From Chaetoderma sp. LZ-2023a (lineage: Eukaryota; Mollusca; Caudofoveata; Chaetodermatida; Chaetodermatidae), in contig CM067373.1 of assembly GCA_034401795.1 (NCBI GenBank), positions 35,995,443 through 36,059,442 of the forward strand: DNA of 64,000 nt. Reading direction: 5' to 3'. A model generated the notes under the pieces. The model did no database searches, was not told the DNA's origin, and saw only the letters and a program-made list of their open reading frames with translations. Shown here one piece after another: positions 32,388-43,712 of this stretch (the stretch's first letter is position 1; every line of letters starts with the position of its first letter). A program made the position numbers and the translations under genes.

Positions 32388-33274
32388 TCACGAATTGAAA
32401 ACTAACAGCCTGAAAGTAACGTTTCTGAAAACTGACATCCTTCTGATGTATCCAGCTGTTTGGTATAAAACTTTGCAAAAACTTTCGTTTGCCCAGCCTG
32501 CTGTACTCAAAATGTATGAAATATCCAGACCTTTCTGATGGACAGCGGAAACTGATCCTGCCCTCACACTGTGGGGTTTATAGACATCTATATCAATCCC
32601 TTCCATCTTCATAGCCGTTTTGATCCACCGCGAAATAGTGTCCCTAGTCACTGCCTTGTGTGGACTTATCGTGCTAAGAAATACTTTCGTATTACCCTCC
32701 TGTCTAAGATTCTTAGTTATCTTCAAATATGTCGACAATGTAGTGAAAATACACAGGCGAATGTCTGATGTATATGCGTGCAAAACAATCCTTAATGTTT
32801 CATGTCCTAATCGTGATTGTTTAAAGTTTCCACGAAGAGTAAAAACATACTTATCCGAATACACGGTCATAAATCTGGTATCCAATAATTGAATCTCAGA
32901 GCAGAAACTAAAACTAATAGCGTAACTGTACGTATTGACAAATCATAAAGCGATAATGATTCTACAAGATGTTGTTGTATGAACATATTAAATATTTTCC
33001 TGACATCCCATATACCATCATATCTTGGTTTTGTCGGTCTCTGAACACTGACACCTTTCATAAATCTTACTATTAAAGGGTCAGCTCCTATATTTTCCGA
33101 TGCAGATACAGCAAGAAAATCTGAGATAGCACTCCGTGCTGTATTAAGAGCACTGTAGCTAAGTCCCTCTTCAAACAGAGCGGTTAGAAAATCTAGAATA
33201 CTGTTTACCTCACTGGTAAAAATATCTATAATATGAGAATCACAAAACTTAATCCACCTTTTCAAATAGCTCAC
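32388..33274 (-). pseudogene. DIRS tyrosine recombinase, frame-disrupted
   Basis: Two overlapping frames. The first (33274-32867) holds the N-terminal helical domain (YLKRWIKFCDSHIIDIF) and reaches VLVSALRFNYW, where the catalytic Arg is expected; the second (32885-32388) carries KPHSVRAGSVSAVHQKG (the H-x-x-R motif), LSTAGWANESF and a Tyr at LYQTAG that would be the nucleophile. All tetrad positions seem present but a frame change separates the first Arg from the rest. It would integrate circular cDNA copies of the element. Confidence 0.85.
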
Positions 33275-34818
33275 GTATTGTTTCTTTGTTGAATCTCTCC
33301 ATGAGGAAAGAATGAACGAGATTGTCTGTGTACATTAGTCAGATTAACAGCAAAAGACTTTAAACCCAACAATCCAGCCTTAAGTTCCAGAACATTAATA
33401 TGATGTTGCTTCTCAGTATCTGTCCATCTACCACCTACGGAAGGAGTATCAATTTTCTGTGAGAGGTCAGTAAACACTGCCACCTACCCTTCAGCTGACG
33501 CATCAGTTGTTAGACAATAAGAAAGCTTTCCACGCGTTATGCATCGGACTTCCAATGAAATATTATCAATCCACCATTTAATCTCAGTACAGCTCAAATC
33601 TGACAGCCGCATGTTGCTATCAAAATTACCTGACATTAATTTTAGTGCTTCCAATTTTTCAGAGTCTAAAGTCCTATAGAACAATGGGCCATAGTCTACT
33701 GCTGGGAAGGCTGTGACCATCAGGCCTTATAAGTTCGGCAACAGTTCTTATAGTAACTGACTCTAAAGCTGTTATTTTATTGCAAAGAGATAATAGTTTT
33801 TCTTGCTTTCTAAATGTCAGCTCTACTGTTATTGATACCGACTTTAATAAAAATCCTAAATGTTCTAACTCTTGTGTTGGGATGAGAACGGATTTATCAA
33901 AATTTTTACAAAAGCCCAATGACATAAACAATTGTTTTGTGTCCTGAACAGTGGCACAGCACTTATCATATGAATGTGCAGTAAGAAAAGAGTCATCAAT
34001 ATACCCACTCGCAATATGTCCCATTCGTCGTAAGTGGGCATAAACCGGTTTCAGCAATTTTGTAAAGATACGTGGTGCTGATGATAAGCCATTTGGTAAA
34101 ACTACAAATTTATACAGCCTGTTATTCCATTCAAACTTCAAAAATTCCTGATATTGTTCTGAAACAGGTACAGAGAAATATGAATTAGAAAGGTTCAATG
34201 ATGCCATAAAACAATTAGGCCTCATTAGCGAAATGACTGATACAATTGTATCCATTTTGAAATGATGATATTCAACATATTCATTGAGATGAGCCAAATT
34301 TAAAATAAGTCTATTTGATCCATCTTTCTTGTCTCTGACAAATACATTTGATACAAATTCTGTATCTAGATGAACCGATCCCTCTATAATGCCTTGTTTA
34401 AGAAAAAGCTGAATCTGTTATCAATAATGTTATACTATTTGGTAGAAAATTTTAGTGGTCCTGGTTTAAAATTCTGCACTGGTAATTGTTCAAATTCTAT
34501 ATGACAACCTGCTACTGCATTCAAAATGAGACTATCTGATGTCAGCTCTTTCCACTGTTCTAAGTGATTTTTTATAGCAGCCGCTTTAAATGGTGCATTA
34601 TTGAGAAAGGCAGGAGATGAATTTGATACCTGTATTGTTACTGTTTGCAGTTCTAGGCATCTCTGTGTTAAGGCCCTGCCTTGGGGCGCTGACCCCTTCT
34701 TTGGGATGTCCTGCCCTGTCTGCTGGGGCTGGAGCTTTGCTCTAAAAAGCATTTCTAAACCTGTTAAACATCCTGCCTCTTGACTGACACGGTTGAAAAC
34801 GAGAATTTCCACGAGCAC
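33271..34818 (-). pseudogene. DIRS reverse transcriptase / RNase H, frame-disrupted
   Basis: Order on the minus strand: N-terminal region (34818-34435, NHLEQWKELTSDSLILNAV); RT palm (34297-33674) with MASLNLSNSYFSVPV at the motif A position, VLPNGLSSAPRIFTKLL (motif B) and SGYIDDSFL (motif C, Asp-Asp kept); RNase H region (33720-33271) with LSYCLTTDASAEG and HHINVLELKAGLLGL. The motif A aspartate appears as Asn (SLNLSNSY where SVDLKDAY is usual), and there are frame breaks near 34430 to 34300 and 33490. Inactive as it stands. Confidence 0.85.
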
Positions 34819-35801
34819 GAAAAGAGTTTCTTTGAAAACTTGTGCTTGGACCAGATGCTACCTTACTTGCTACTTTATTGGTTTCATTTATTTCGTTTAC
34901 TTTGTTAGCCAAGTCATCACCATATAAAAACTTGTATGTAGCTACCATGTCACTAGCACATCGGGTCTTGTAAGCAATTTTTAAGATCATTTTTCTGATC
35001 TTCTCTTCTTCTGATATTAAGCTCCTGATTTGCATTGTTTACCACGGCAAAACTGTCAACAAGTGATGTAATCATATCTGTCATTTTTTACTGTGATATA
35101 ATATCATTTGCTCTGGACTCTTTAATGAGGTTATCCGCACATGAGCTCATCGCTATCATAGCCTGAACTAGTGAATTCTGAACTCTCTGTATCTTAATGT
35201 CTTTAGATCGGGTTACTGAGGACAGTTTCTCCCAAATCTCCAGATTAACTTTAGTTAAGACCAGAGACTGACAATTGCTTGGTTTGACATATGCGACCAA
35301 TTTCTCTTTCAATTTCTCTTCTGGCAGTTTGACCGTAATAATATTTGATAGAATGCTGGCAAGTTGTCCATCTATGTCAGGAGCCACAATTTCAGTACAG
35401 TCATAAAACTTTGCCAAGCCCTGTAACATGATACTATCCCACTCCCCTTGTTCAGTAGACAGGGGAACATTAGGCTGATTAATATTATCCACAGACTGTT
35501 TACATTCCTGGGTTTCCTCAGCCACAGTATTCATGAACCACTGCATGTTATCCGCCAGAGCTTTCACAATTCCCTCAAGCCTATCAAAGTCAGCTCTTTG
35601 TACTGAATTACTTGTTGATGCTGTAGATGACATTTGACATCTCTTAGCCTTTGAGCCAGAGTTTTTAATTGGTGATAAAGCAGAGTTGTCTTTTACTGGA
35701 GTGCTGTGCTCATTGGGAGTTTGCTGCACTGCTATGCTGGATCGGCAATTTATTGCCCACATGTGACCCAGACTGTTCCTGGCTAGGAGATTTCTCCCCA
35801 T
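34742..35801 (-). pseudogene. DIRS Gag-like region, frame-disrupted
   Basis: Two frames, 35801-35088 (237 codons, starting MGRNLLARNSL) and 35035-34742. The first has a Ser/Lys-rich start, a helical stretch with DFDRLEGIVKALADNMQWF and QSLVLTKVNLEIWEKLSS, typical in layout for DIRS Gag. The second ends in an Arg-rich tail (FRARGNSRFQPCQSRGRMF). No zinc knuckle was seen. Identification rests mainly on position before the RT. Confidence 0.65.
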
Positions 35802-36164
35802 GCAAGAACTGATTCTGCTAATGTATGTAAAATGTCATCTACTCCTTGCCTATCAGTTATACTGCTAAACCTGCCAATTCACTCTAAAACATTGTAAATT
35901 CTAAAAACAGTTAAAACTTTCAACTTAGGACAACAACTTTCACAAATTGTTATCACTTTGTCATATCACAAACTACAAATTAACAACAAAAACACTGATA
36001 TCCTAATTTAGTAAGAGTCCTCTTAACAAGCGACTGGTCTGTTCAAAGGTCGTTTCACACTGATCTTAGTTTGACATGACAAGTCTCTCGTGGAACTCCG
36101 GCTGACTGAGTAGTGATTGGCTAGAATTACAACACTTATCTCAATACTGTCATATCATAGATTT

Positions 36165-36250
36165 CCCGACAAGGTTTTACGTGTGACCGTGTGAGTGCGC
36201 ACGTATGCATGTGTACACTCACACTTAAAACCTTGTTGGGAAATCTATGG
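36165..36250. repeat. Small hairpin right of DIRS element
   Basis: CATAGATTTCCCGACAAGGT faces ACCTTGTTGGGAAATCTATG around a GTGTGAGTGCGCACG centre. Related to the hairpin at 31677-31745. Confidence 0.85.
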
Positions 36251-37060
36251 TGTAATCTCACATCCTATTTTGCTAACCAGATATAAATCTAACTGTAGCA
36301 AACTCTCAGCTCTGATTGGATAATCAGCTATAAAGAAACTCTCAGATCTGATTAGATAATCAGCTATAAAGAAACTCTAAGCTCTGATTGGATAATCAGA
36401 AATAAAGAAACTCTCAGATTTGATTGGATAAACCGCTATAAAGAAACTAAGCTCTGATTGGATAATCAGCAACAACGATACTCTTAGGCTCTGATTGGAT
36501 AATCAGCAATAAAGAAACTCTCAGATCTGATTAGATAATCAGCTATAAAGAAACTCTAAGCTCTGATTAGATAATTAGCAATAAAGAAACTCAGATCTGA
36601 TTGGATAATCAGCTACAAAGAAGCTCTGATTGGATAATCAGAAATAAAGAAACTCTTAAGCTCTGATTGGATAATCAGCAATAAAGAAACTCTAACTTCT
36701 GATTGGATAATCAACAATCAAGAAACTCTAAGCTCTGATTGGATAAACAGCAATAAAGAAACTCTAATTTCTGATTGGATAATCAACAATAAAGAAACTC
36801 TCAGATCTGATTGGATAATCATCTATAAAGAAACTGTCAGCTCTGATTTGATAATCAGATATAAGGAAGCTCTCAGCTCTGATTGCATAATCAGCTAACA
36901 GCTCAGATTAGATAATCTGCTCTCAGCTGTGATTGGATAATCAGTTATCAGATCTGATTGGATAATCAGCCATAAAAGGAACTATGGTGTAATCTTAGAT
37001 ACAACTGGCTAACCAGCTTTAAAGGTAAAAGTGAAATCTCAGATCTTATTGGCTAACCAG
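36250..37060 (+). repeat. 36-bp satellite, about 22 copies
   Basis: CTCTGATTGGATAATCAGCA followed by ATAAAGAAACTCTAAG, with 30-37 bp spacing and substitutions. GATTGGATAATCA is partly palindromic. It lies inside an intron of gene 2. Confidence 0.95.
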
Positions 37061-37149
37061 CCGTAAAGGTATGTATGCTGTTTAGGGTTAATACAGAACA
37101 GCACAGAATTAAAATCCAAAACAAAAACATAAACAGGTTAGTTAGTACA

Positions 37150-37212
37150 ATTTTGCCTTAGGCCGCAATGGCGTCTAATCAAATTAATTCAGAAATATTC
37201 AACAGTACATTT
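37150..37212. repeat. Half copy of family A
   Basis: TTGCCTTAGGCCGCAATGGC, TCAAATTAATTCAGAAATAT, TCAACAG: one arm only. Confidence 0.6.
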
Positions 37213-37330
37213 TATTTTGTTTTGGAAATAGCTTAGGTTATTACTGAGCGGTACTGTATGTCATTGTCATGGTGGAACCTTGTGTGTTCACATTCCAAAC
37301 TTTGTATGCAGATGGTAATGAATTCAGTAA

Positions 37331-37526
37331 CCTTTTAACCTTTAACCTTTGAAACTGTCCATTTGCAGACCAAGAAGACTATTTTTTTTAATTTACTACT
37401 GGAATGACTCGGTTATTGAGCAAGTCATTCCAGTGCAAAATTTTCAAAAATTGTATTCTCTTGGCCTGTAAATGGCCATTCCACAAGGCCATAACAGAAG
37501 CTGGTTTTGGCTGGCATGACCATTAA
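37331..37526. mobile_element. MITE family B hairpin
   Basis: Starts AACCTTTTAACCTTTAACC, has CATTTGCAGACCAAGAAGAC, ACTCGGTTATTGAGCAAGTC and CTTGGCCTGTAAATGGCCAT; ends at CATTAATCC where family C begins. Confidence 0.85.
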
Positions 37527-37730
37527 TCCTTAACGCTCTGACGTCAATACTGTATCTTTTAGTGTGTTAATAGCAAAGAAACTGGCATAAATTTTTTACC
37601 AATTTTGGTGGACGATGTTGCTCTCTACGACAGCAACATCTTCCACCAAATTTGCTGAAAAATGAACACAGTTCATCTCTTAATTTAATTTGAAAATTAA
37701 AAATTTTGACATCAGAGTGCTAAGGGTTAA
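37523..37730. mobile_element. MITE family C, second copy
   Basis: TTAATCCTTAACGCTCTGAC and ATCAGAGTGCTAAGGGTTAA are the terminal inverted repeats; internal GGTGGACGATGTTGCTCTCT matches the 29911 copy. As at 29911, it follows directly on a family B copy. Confidence 0.9.
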
Positions 37731-37769
37731 AGACCCGAACAGACTAGAGATTCTTTATTATGTAAGGAA

Positions 37770-37885
37770 TGTTCTGTTGGATAGTTTAATAAAACTAATT
37801 TGACTTGGAACTGGTGATGCTTATGGAAGCAAAAGGTTTCAGGCAAATTAGTTTTAAACTATTCAACAACATTCCCTGTATACTG
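37770..37885. mobile_element. Family A hairpin core
   Basis: TTCTGTTGGATAGTTTAATA, CTTGGAACTGGTGATGC, then GCAAAAGGTTTCAGGCAAAT and TAAACTATTCAACAACATTC. Confidence 0.75.
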
Positions 37886-37974
37886 TAGTTGTCATGGAAT
37901 TGAGACATTTTAATTTCAATGGTCAAATGTCTAGACAAAAACACCATCTTGATGCTCCAAAATAGACAATGGAG

Positions 37975-38255
37975 GAAATCAGTCTTAACTATGCCACACC
38001 TATTTCCAGCTAACCTCCACCCACACCTCTCCTGTGTTGGGATCGAATGATGCCTGAACTCTGTGACTATCAAAATTCCAGAAAACTATACAGGTAAGCT
38101 CTTGAATATCTGGGGGTGGGGGGGGGGGGTGGGGTCAGGTAAGGCAACCGATCTATTATTCAAAGACAGCCTAAGCTGAAAATAATCCCACTGGGCACTG
38201 TTGCTGCATTAGGCATTAGCAGCTTTCTGACAAAATATTCAACAGATGATTTCCT
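37975..38255 (+). mobile_element. MITE family A, interrupted by G-rich tract
   Basis: AACTATGCCACACCTATTTC, GTGTTGGGATCGAATGATGC, AAAACTATACAGGTAAGCTC, then a G-run near 38110-38130 in place of the left arm, then CACTGGGCACTGTTGCTGC and AAAATATTCAACAG. Confidence 0.7.
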
Positions 38256-38308
38256 ACAATAGAAAGGACTGGGCATGTACAGTAACATGTATGTTGTATT
38301 GAACTGTT

Positions 38309-38640
38309 TAACCGGTTCACCGATGAATTCCCTATATCTCATTTTCAACACAATCGCAGAGAAAGACCAGTTTGAAATTAATTGGACTGGAAGCCATTGC
38401 TGCCTAAGGTCTTCCAATCAAATTAAATTGAAAATTTTCAACAGAATAGGTTTTATATTTCCTATATCTCATTTTCAACCAAACCATACAGGAAAACCAT
38501 TGAATATTTTGAAATTAATTTGACTGAAAGCCATTGCTGCCTAAGGTCTTCCAGTCCAATTAAATTCACAATTTTCAACAGAATAAGTTTTATGTTGTAC
38601 AGAAAATTACTTTTTCAGGGATTTGTCGGTGAAAGGTTTC
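38309..38640. mobile_element. MITE family A2 with duplicated core
   Basis: Edges TTTAACCGGTTCACCGATGA and TTTGTCGGTGAAAGGTTT are A2 terminal repeats. Inside, the core GAAATTAATT(G/T)GACTG(G/A)AAGCC..TTGCTGCCTAAGGTCTTCC occurs twice in tandem. Confidence 0.85.
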
Positions 38641-38686
38641 AGACTGACTTTATTGTAACTGTTTCAACAGGGTGTATAAAGCATAC

Positions 38687-38803
38687 CGCTATTGCATCAT
38701 GTGAGTGGTGAGTCACTGCCAGCTTGGCGGATGGGACATCTTGGAGAGTTTGAAGTTTCTGGAACGCACTCCATAATGGCTCAATGTCCAGTATGCTCAC
38801 ATT
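38687..38803 (-). CDS. Gene 2, second coding exon
   Basis: The minus-strand acceptor region contains TACTAAC, the canonical branch-point sequence, about 30 nt before GTGTTTGCAG|AAT; the donor is GCG|GTATGC. 117 nt, phase 0 at both ends, 39 codons: NVSILDIEPLWSAFQKLQ, then TLQDVPSAKLAVTHHSHDA and IA. The two other frames have early stops. The mix of hydrophobic and charged residues is unlike the low-complexity first exon and suggests a small folded domain spanning exons 2-4. Family not recognised. Confidence 0.8.
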
Positions 38804-39464
38804 CTGCAAACACATGCGCCAACCAAAGAGTTAGTACATATGTATTCTAATTGGAGGTGCCTTGGCAAACAACACCAGTCAGTCAAACTGCCCTCATTTG
38901 AAATAGGGTTATTTTATATATTCATGTAGATATAAACACATGATAGTTTACTGTTTTTCATGTCTCTAGCAATTCATGGATTACATATAATTAGGCAAAC
39001 TCAGCCCATTTTGTATTATGTGCTCAAGTTGATTTTTAACAACATGACATTGGAGTTAAACTGACACTTGAATAGCAAGTAAAATCAGATCATAGACACT
39101 GAAGGTGTGTGTTAACAGCAACAATAGTTATTTTCTTTGTAAGCTAATGATTAGCAAGTCTAATCCCACCTTAACACATCACTGCACACCAATTATTTTC
39201 CAGCTAATTCACACCAGCGTGCTGGTAAAGGACAATGCAATGGTGATTGACTCAAGTTCAACCATTGATCATTTTGATAAAGCAGGCAGATTAAAATTTA
39301 CTAGATATACTTGGAAGCACCATAGTGCAAGAAAGTCATTAAATGTTTTGAAAGTGATTTTATTGAAAGTTGACTGACAGCAACAGCTTTCAGTAAAATT
39401 AATGTCAAGATACTCAAAAAGATTGTCTTAGTGAAATGAATTTGTTATTGCTACATGTAGATGT
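38804..39464 (-). other. Gene 2 first-intron end, sparse repeats
   Basis: Contains a degenerate family A hairpin near 39325-39425 (AATGTTTTGAAAGTGATTTT, ACTGACAGCAACAGC, AATGTCAAGATACTCAAAAA). Nothing else recognised. Confidence 0.5.
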
Positions 39465-40428
39465 AGTCAAATTATATTCAAAACATTTCAAAATCTCAAT
39501 TTTAATGCAGGCATACAGGAAAGATTTTGAACATCAAGCACACAATGGTCCTCGATGTGCTCGGTATGGTGCTTTCAATACAAAAAAGTTAAAAATAAAT
39601 ACATTTGCAACTTTAATTACAATATATGTCAATTATTCAATTATTTGAATTTAGCATTGTTCAAGATTATTTAATTTTTAATAATTGCGATTATTAATCA
39701 AATTGAATAATTGTGCAAGCCTCGTGGTAAATATTCAAAAATAGTCTACAGTTGGCCTGCAGATCAACAACTAGATGAAAGTAACAAACAGTCAAATTAT
39801 ATTCAAAACATTTCAAAATCTCAATTTTAATGCAGGCATACAGGAAAGATTTTGAACATCAAGCACACAATGGTCCTCGATGTGCTCGGTATGGTGCTTT
39901 CAATACAAAAAAGTTAAAAATAAATACATTTGCAACTTTAATTACAATATATGTCAATTATTCAATTATTTGAATTTAGCATTGTTCAAGATTATTTAAT
40001 TTTTAATAATTGCGATTATTAATCAAATTGAATAATTGTGCAAGCCTCGTGGTAAATATTCAAAAATAGTCTACAGTTGGCCTGCAGATCAACAACTAGA
40101 TGAAAGTAACAAACAGTCAAATTATATTCAAAACATTTCAAAATCTCAATTTTAATGCAGGCATACAGGAAAGATTTTGAACATCAAGCACACAATGGTC
40201 CTCGATGTGCTCGGTATGGTGCTTTCAATACAAAAAAGTTAAAAATAAATACATTTGCAACTTTAATTACAATATATGTCAATTATTCAATTATTTGAAT
40301 TTAGCATTGTTCAAGATTATTTAATTTTTAATAATTGCGATTATTAATCAAATTGAATAATTGTGCAAGCCTCGTGGTAAATATTCAAAAATAGTCTACA
40401 GTTGGCCTGCAGATCAACAACTAGATGA
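39465..40428. repeat. 325-bp tandem triplication
   Basis: AGTCAAATTATATTCAAAAC recurs at 39465, 39790 and 40115, exactly 325 bp apart, with copies identical by eye. The unit contains an hAT-like end (GAATAATTGTGCAAGCCT) fused to a family B fragment (CAAAAATAGTCTACAGTTGG, CCTGCAGATCAAC). Confidence 0.95.
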
Positions 40429-40523
40429 TATATGTACACAAGGAATTAGTTTGTGTGCACTTTGACTAAGAGATGACATTTTACTAGACTGTGCGAGCCA
40501 TATTATATGAACTGATGCATGCA

Positions 40524-43136
40524 GAACAGACAATGATCCATGGTCTAACACAGAACAGATAATGGTCCAAGGTCTAACACAGAACAGACAATGATCCAAG
40601 GTCTAACGCAGAACAGACAATGATCCAAGGTCTACCACAGAACAGACAATGGTCCATGGTCTAACGCAGAACAGATAATGATCCAAGGTCTAATGCAGAA
40701 CAGATAATGGTCCACGGTCTAACACAGAACAGAGAATGGTCCACGGTCTAACACAGAACAGAGAATGGTCCACGGTCTAACACAGAACAGAGAATGGTCC
40801 ACGGTCTAACACAGAACAGATATTGATCCAAGGTCTACCACAGAACAGATAATGGTCCAAGGTCTAACGCAGAACAGAGAATGGTCCAAGGTCTAACACA
40901 GAACAGAGAATGATCCAAGGTCTAACACAGAACAGACAATGATCCAAGGTCTACCACAGAACAGATAATGGTCCAAGGTCTAACGCAGAACAGAGAATGG
41001 TCCAAGGTCTAACACAGAACAGACAATGATCCAAGGTCTAACACAGAACAGAGAATGGTCCACGGTCTAACGCAGAACAGACAATGATCCAAGGTCTAAC
41101 ACAGAACAGACAATGTTCTAAGGTCTAACGCAGAACAGACAATGATCCAAGGTCTAACACAGAACAGAGAATGGTCCAAGGTCTAACGCAGAACAGACAA
41201 TGATCCAAGGTCTAACACAGAACAGAGAATGGTCCAAGGTCTAACACAGAACAGATAATGGTTCACGGTCTAACGCAGAACAGATAATGGTCCAAGGTCT
41301 ACCACAGAACAGAGAATGGTCCACGGTCTAACGCAGAACAGATAATGGTCCAAGGTCTACCACAGAACAGAGAATGATCCAAGGTCTAACACAGAACAGA
41401 GAATGGTCCAAGGTCTAACACAGAACAGATAATGATCCACGGTCTACCACAGAACAGAGAATGGTCCAAGGTCTACCACAGAACAGATAATGGTCCAAGG
41501 TCTAACGCAGAACAGAGAATGGTCCAAGGTCTAACGCAGAACAGAGAATGGTCCAAGGTCTAACACAGAACAGACAATGATCAAAGGTCTAACGCAGAAC
41601 AGACAATGGTCCAAGGTCTAACGCAGAACAGACAATGGTCCATGGTCTAACGCAGAACAGACAATGATCTAAGGTCTAACGCAGAACAGACAATGATCTA
41701 AGGTCTAACGCAGAACAGACAATGATCCAAGGTCTAACGCAGAACAGACAATGATCTAAGGTCTAACGCAGAACAGACAATGATCTAAGGTCTAACGCAG
41801 AACAGGCAATGATCCAAGGTCTAATGCAGAACAGACAATGATCCAAGGTCTAACACAGAACAGACAATGGTCCAAGGTCTAACGCAGAACAGACAATGAT
41901 CCAAGGGCCAACGCAGAACAGACAATGATCCAAGGTCTAACGCAGAACAGACAAAGATCCAAGGTCTAATGCAGAACAGATAATGGTCTAAGGTCTAACA
42001 CAGAACAGACAATGATCCAAGGTCTAACACAGAACATACAATCTTCCAAGGTCTAACTCAGAACAGACAATGATCCAAGGTCTAACGCAGAACAGATAAT
42101 GGTCCAAGGTCTAACACAGAACAGACAATGATCCAAGGTCTAACGCAGAACAGATAATGGTCCAAGGTCTAACACAGAACAGACAATGATCCAAGGTCTA
42201 ACGCAGAACAGATAATGGTCCACGGTCTAACACAGAACAGACAATGGTCCAAGGTCTAACACAGAACAGACAATGGTCCAAGGTCTAACGCAGAAAAGAC
42301 AATGATCCAAGGTCTAACACAGAACAGACAATGATCCAAGGTCTAACACAGAACAGACAATGATCCAAGGTCTAACGCAGAACAGACAATGATCCAAGGT
42401 CTAACGCAGAACAGATAATGGTCCACGGTCTAACGCAGAACAGACAATGATCCAAGGTCTAACGCAGAACAGACAATGATCTAAGGTCTAACGCAGAACA
42501 GACAATGATCTAAGGTCTAACGCAGAACAGACAATGATCCAAGGTCTAATGCAGAACAGACAATGATCCAAGGTCTAACACAGAACAGACAATGGTCCAA
42601 GGTCTAACGCAGAACAGACAATGATCCAAGGGCCAACGCAGAACAGACAATGATCCAAGGTCTAACGCAGAACAGACAAAGATCCAAGGTCTAATGCAGA
42701 ACAGAGAATGGTCCAAGGTCTAACGCAGAACAGAGAATGGTCCAAGGTCTACCACAGAACAGAGAATGGTCCATGGTCTACCACAGAACAGAGAATGGTC
42801 CATGGTCTACCACAGAACAGAGAATGGTCCATGGTCTAACGCAGAACAGAGAATGGTCCACGGTCTAACGCAGAACAGACAATGATCCAAGGTCTACCAC
42901 AGAACAGACAATGGTCCAAGGTCTACCACAGAACAGACAATGATCCAAGGTCTACCACAGAACAGACAATGATCCAAGGTCTAACACAGAACAGATAATG
43001 ATCCAAGGGCCAACGCAGAACAGACAATGGTCCACGGTCTAACGCAGAACAGAGAATGGTCCATGGTCTAACGCAGAACAGATAATGGTCCAAGGTCTAA
43101 CGCAGAACCGACAAATGTCCAAGGTCTAACACAGAC
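40524..43136 (+). repeat. 29-bp satellite, about 90 copies
   Basis: GATCCAAGGTCTAACACAGA followed by ACAGACAAT, period 29 bp, with variants (GGTCC, CACGG, GCAGA, GAGAAT). Uninterrupted over 2.6 kb, in the first intron of gene 2. Some multi-unit blocks are themselves duplicated (the run with GGGCCAACGCAGAACAG recurs around 41900 and 42620), implying higher-order amplification. Confidence 0.97.
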
Positions 43137-43140
43137 TAGC

Positions 43141-43310
43141 AGTCATATTAGTTTCAAAATATCCAACAGCTTACCTCTATATTTACCGTGAATTTGATAT
43201 TCTGGGAATTCAGGGTTCAAAGTCTTAAATTTGATCCAAGCATGCCTACAAATTGGGTGGAGCTTAGTGGGAAATGGGTGGGGAATAGAGATTGACCTCT
43301 CTATTGTCTG
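43141..43310 (-). mobile_element. Half copy of MITE family A
   Basis: GTTTCAAAATATCCAACAGC, TTACCTCTATATTTACCGTG, then GGGTGGAGCTTAGTGGG, ending GATTGACCTCT: the right half only. Confidence 0.7.
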
Positions 43311-43650
43311 GATTGGTTGCAAATTCTTGTAAAAAAGTAAAGTGACCCGTGTGAGGTTAGTCATTCATCCTCGAGACTTTTGACATTTATAACGCAACTA
43401 TTTAATCCAAAATTACTGACACCATATTCTTGTCTCGCTGAGTGAAAATTTTTAGTTGAGACTTAGTCGGTCTGTCGACTGGTCAATTTGTCTGTCAAAT
43501 ATTTTAATCTTTCTGACAAAGCCACCTATGTCGTAACAATAATATATCACATTTGTTGTTATACAAGGAAACAATGGCTGTGCAGTGGCATAGCATACAA
43601 CTATACTCCAGTACCAGCTTCAGAATGAACGTAGTGATTTCAATATAAAA
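43311..43650. other. Gene 2 intron, nothing recognised
   Basis: Between the 29-bp satellite and the first units of the 42-bp satellite; no repeat or exon recognised. Confidence 0.45.
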
Positions 43651-43712
43651 TGAATAATTATGATGTGTATCATGACTTAGCCGCTTATAACCTCAGAATT
43701 TGTGATGTGTAC

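Larger units (their letters stand above)
32279..36131 (-). mobile_element. DIRS-type retrotransposon, decayed
   Basis: Inverted terminal repeats of about 42 bp: AATTCTAGCCAATCACTACT with CAGTCAGCAGGAGTTCCACG on the left and the inverted equivalent on the right (GTGGAACTCCGGCTGACTGA, GTAGTGATTGGCTAGAATT). Between them on the minus strand are a Gag-like region, reverse transcriptase with RNase H, and a tyrosine recombinase, the DIRS gene order. Inverted rather than direct terminal repeats and a recombinase instead of an integrase identify the group. The frames are broken in several places. It lies in the intron of gene 2 between exons 38687 and 31519, in the same orientation as the gene. Confidence 0.9.

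Noticed and set aside
40524..43136. 29-bp repeats with CRISPR-like length.
   Set aside because: Units are contiguous with no unique spacers; this is a satellite in eukaryotic DNA.
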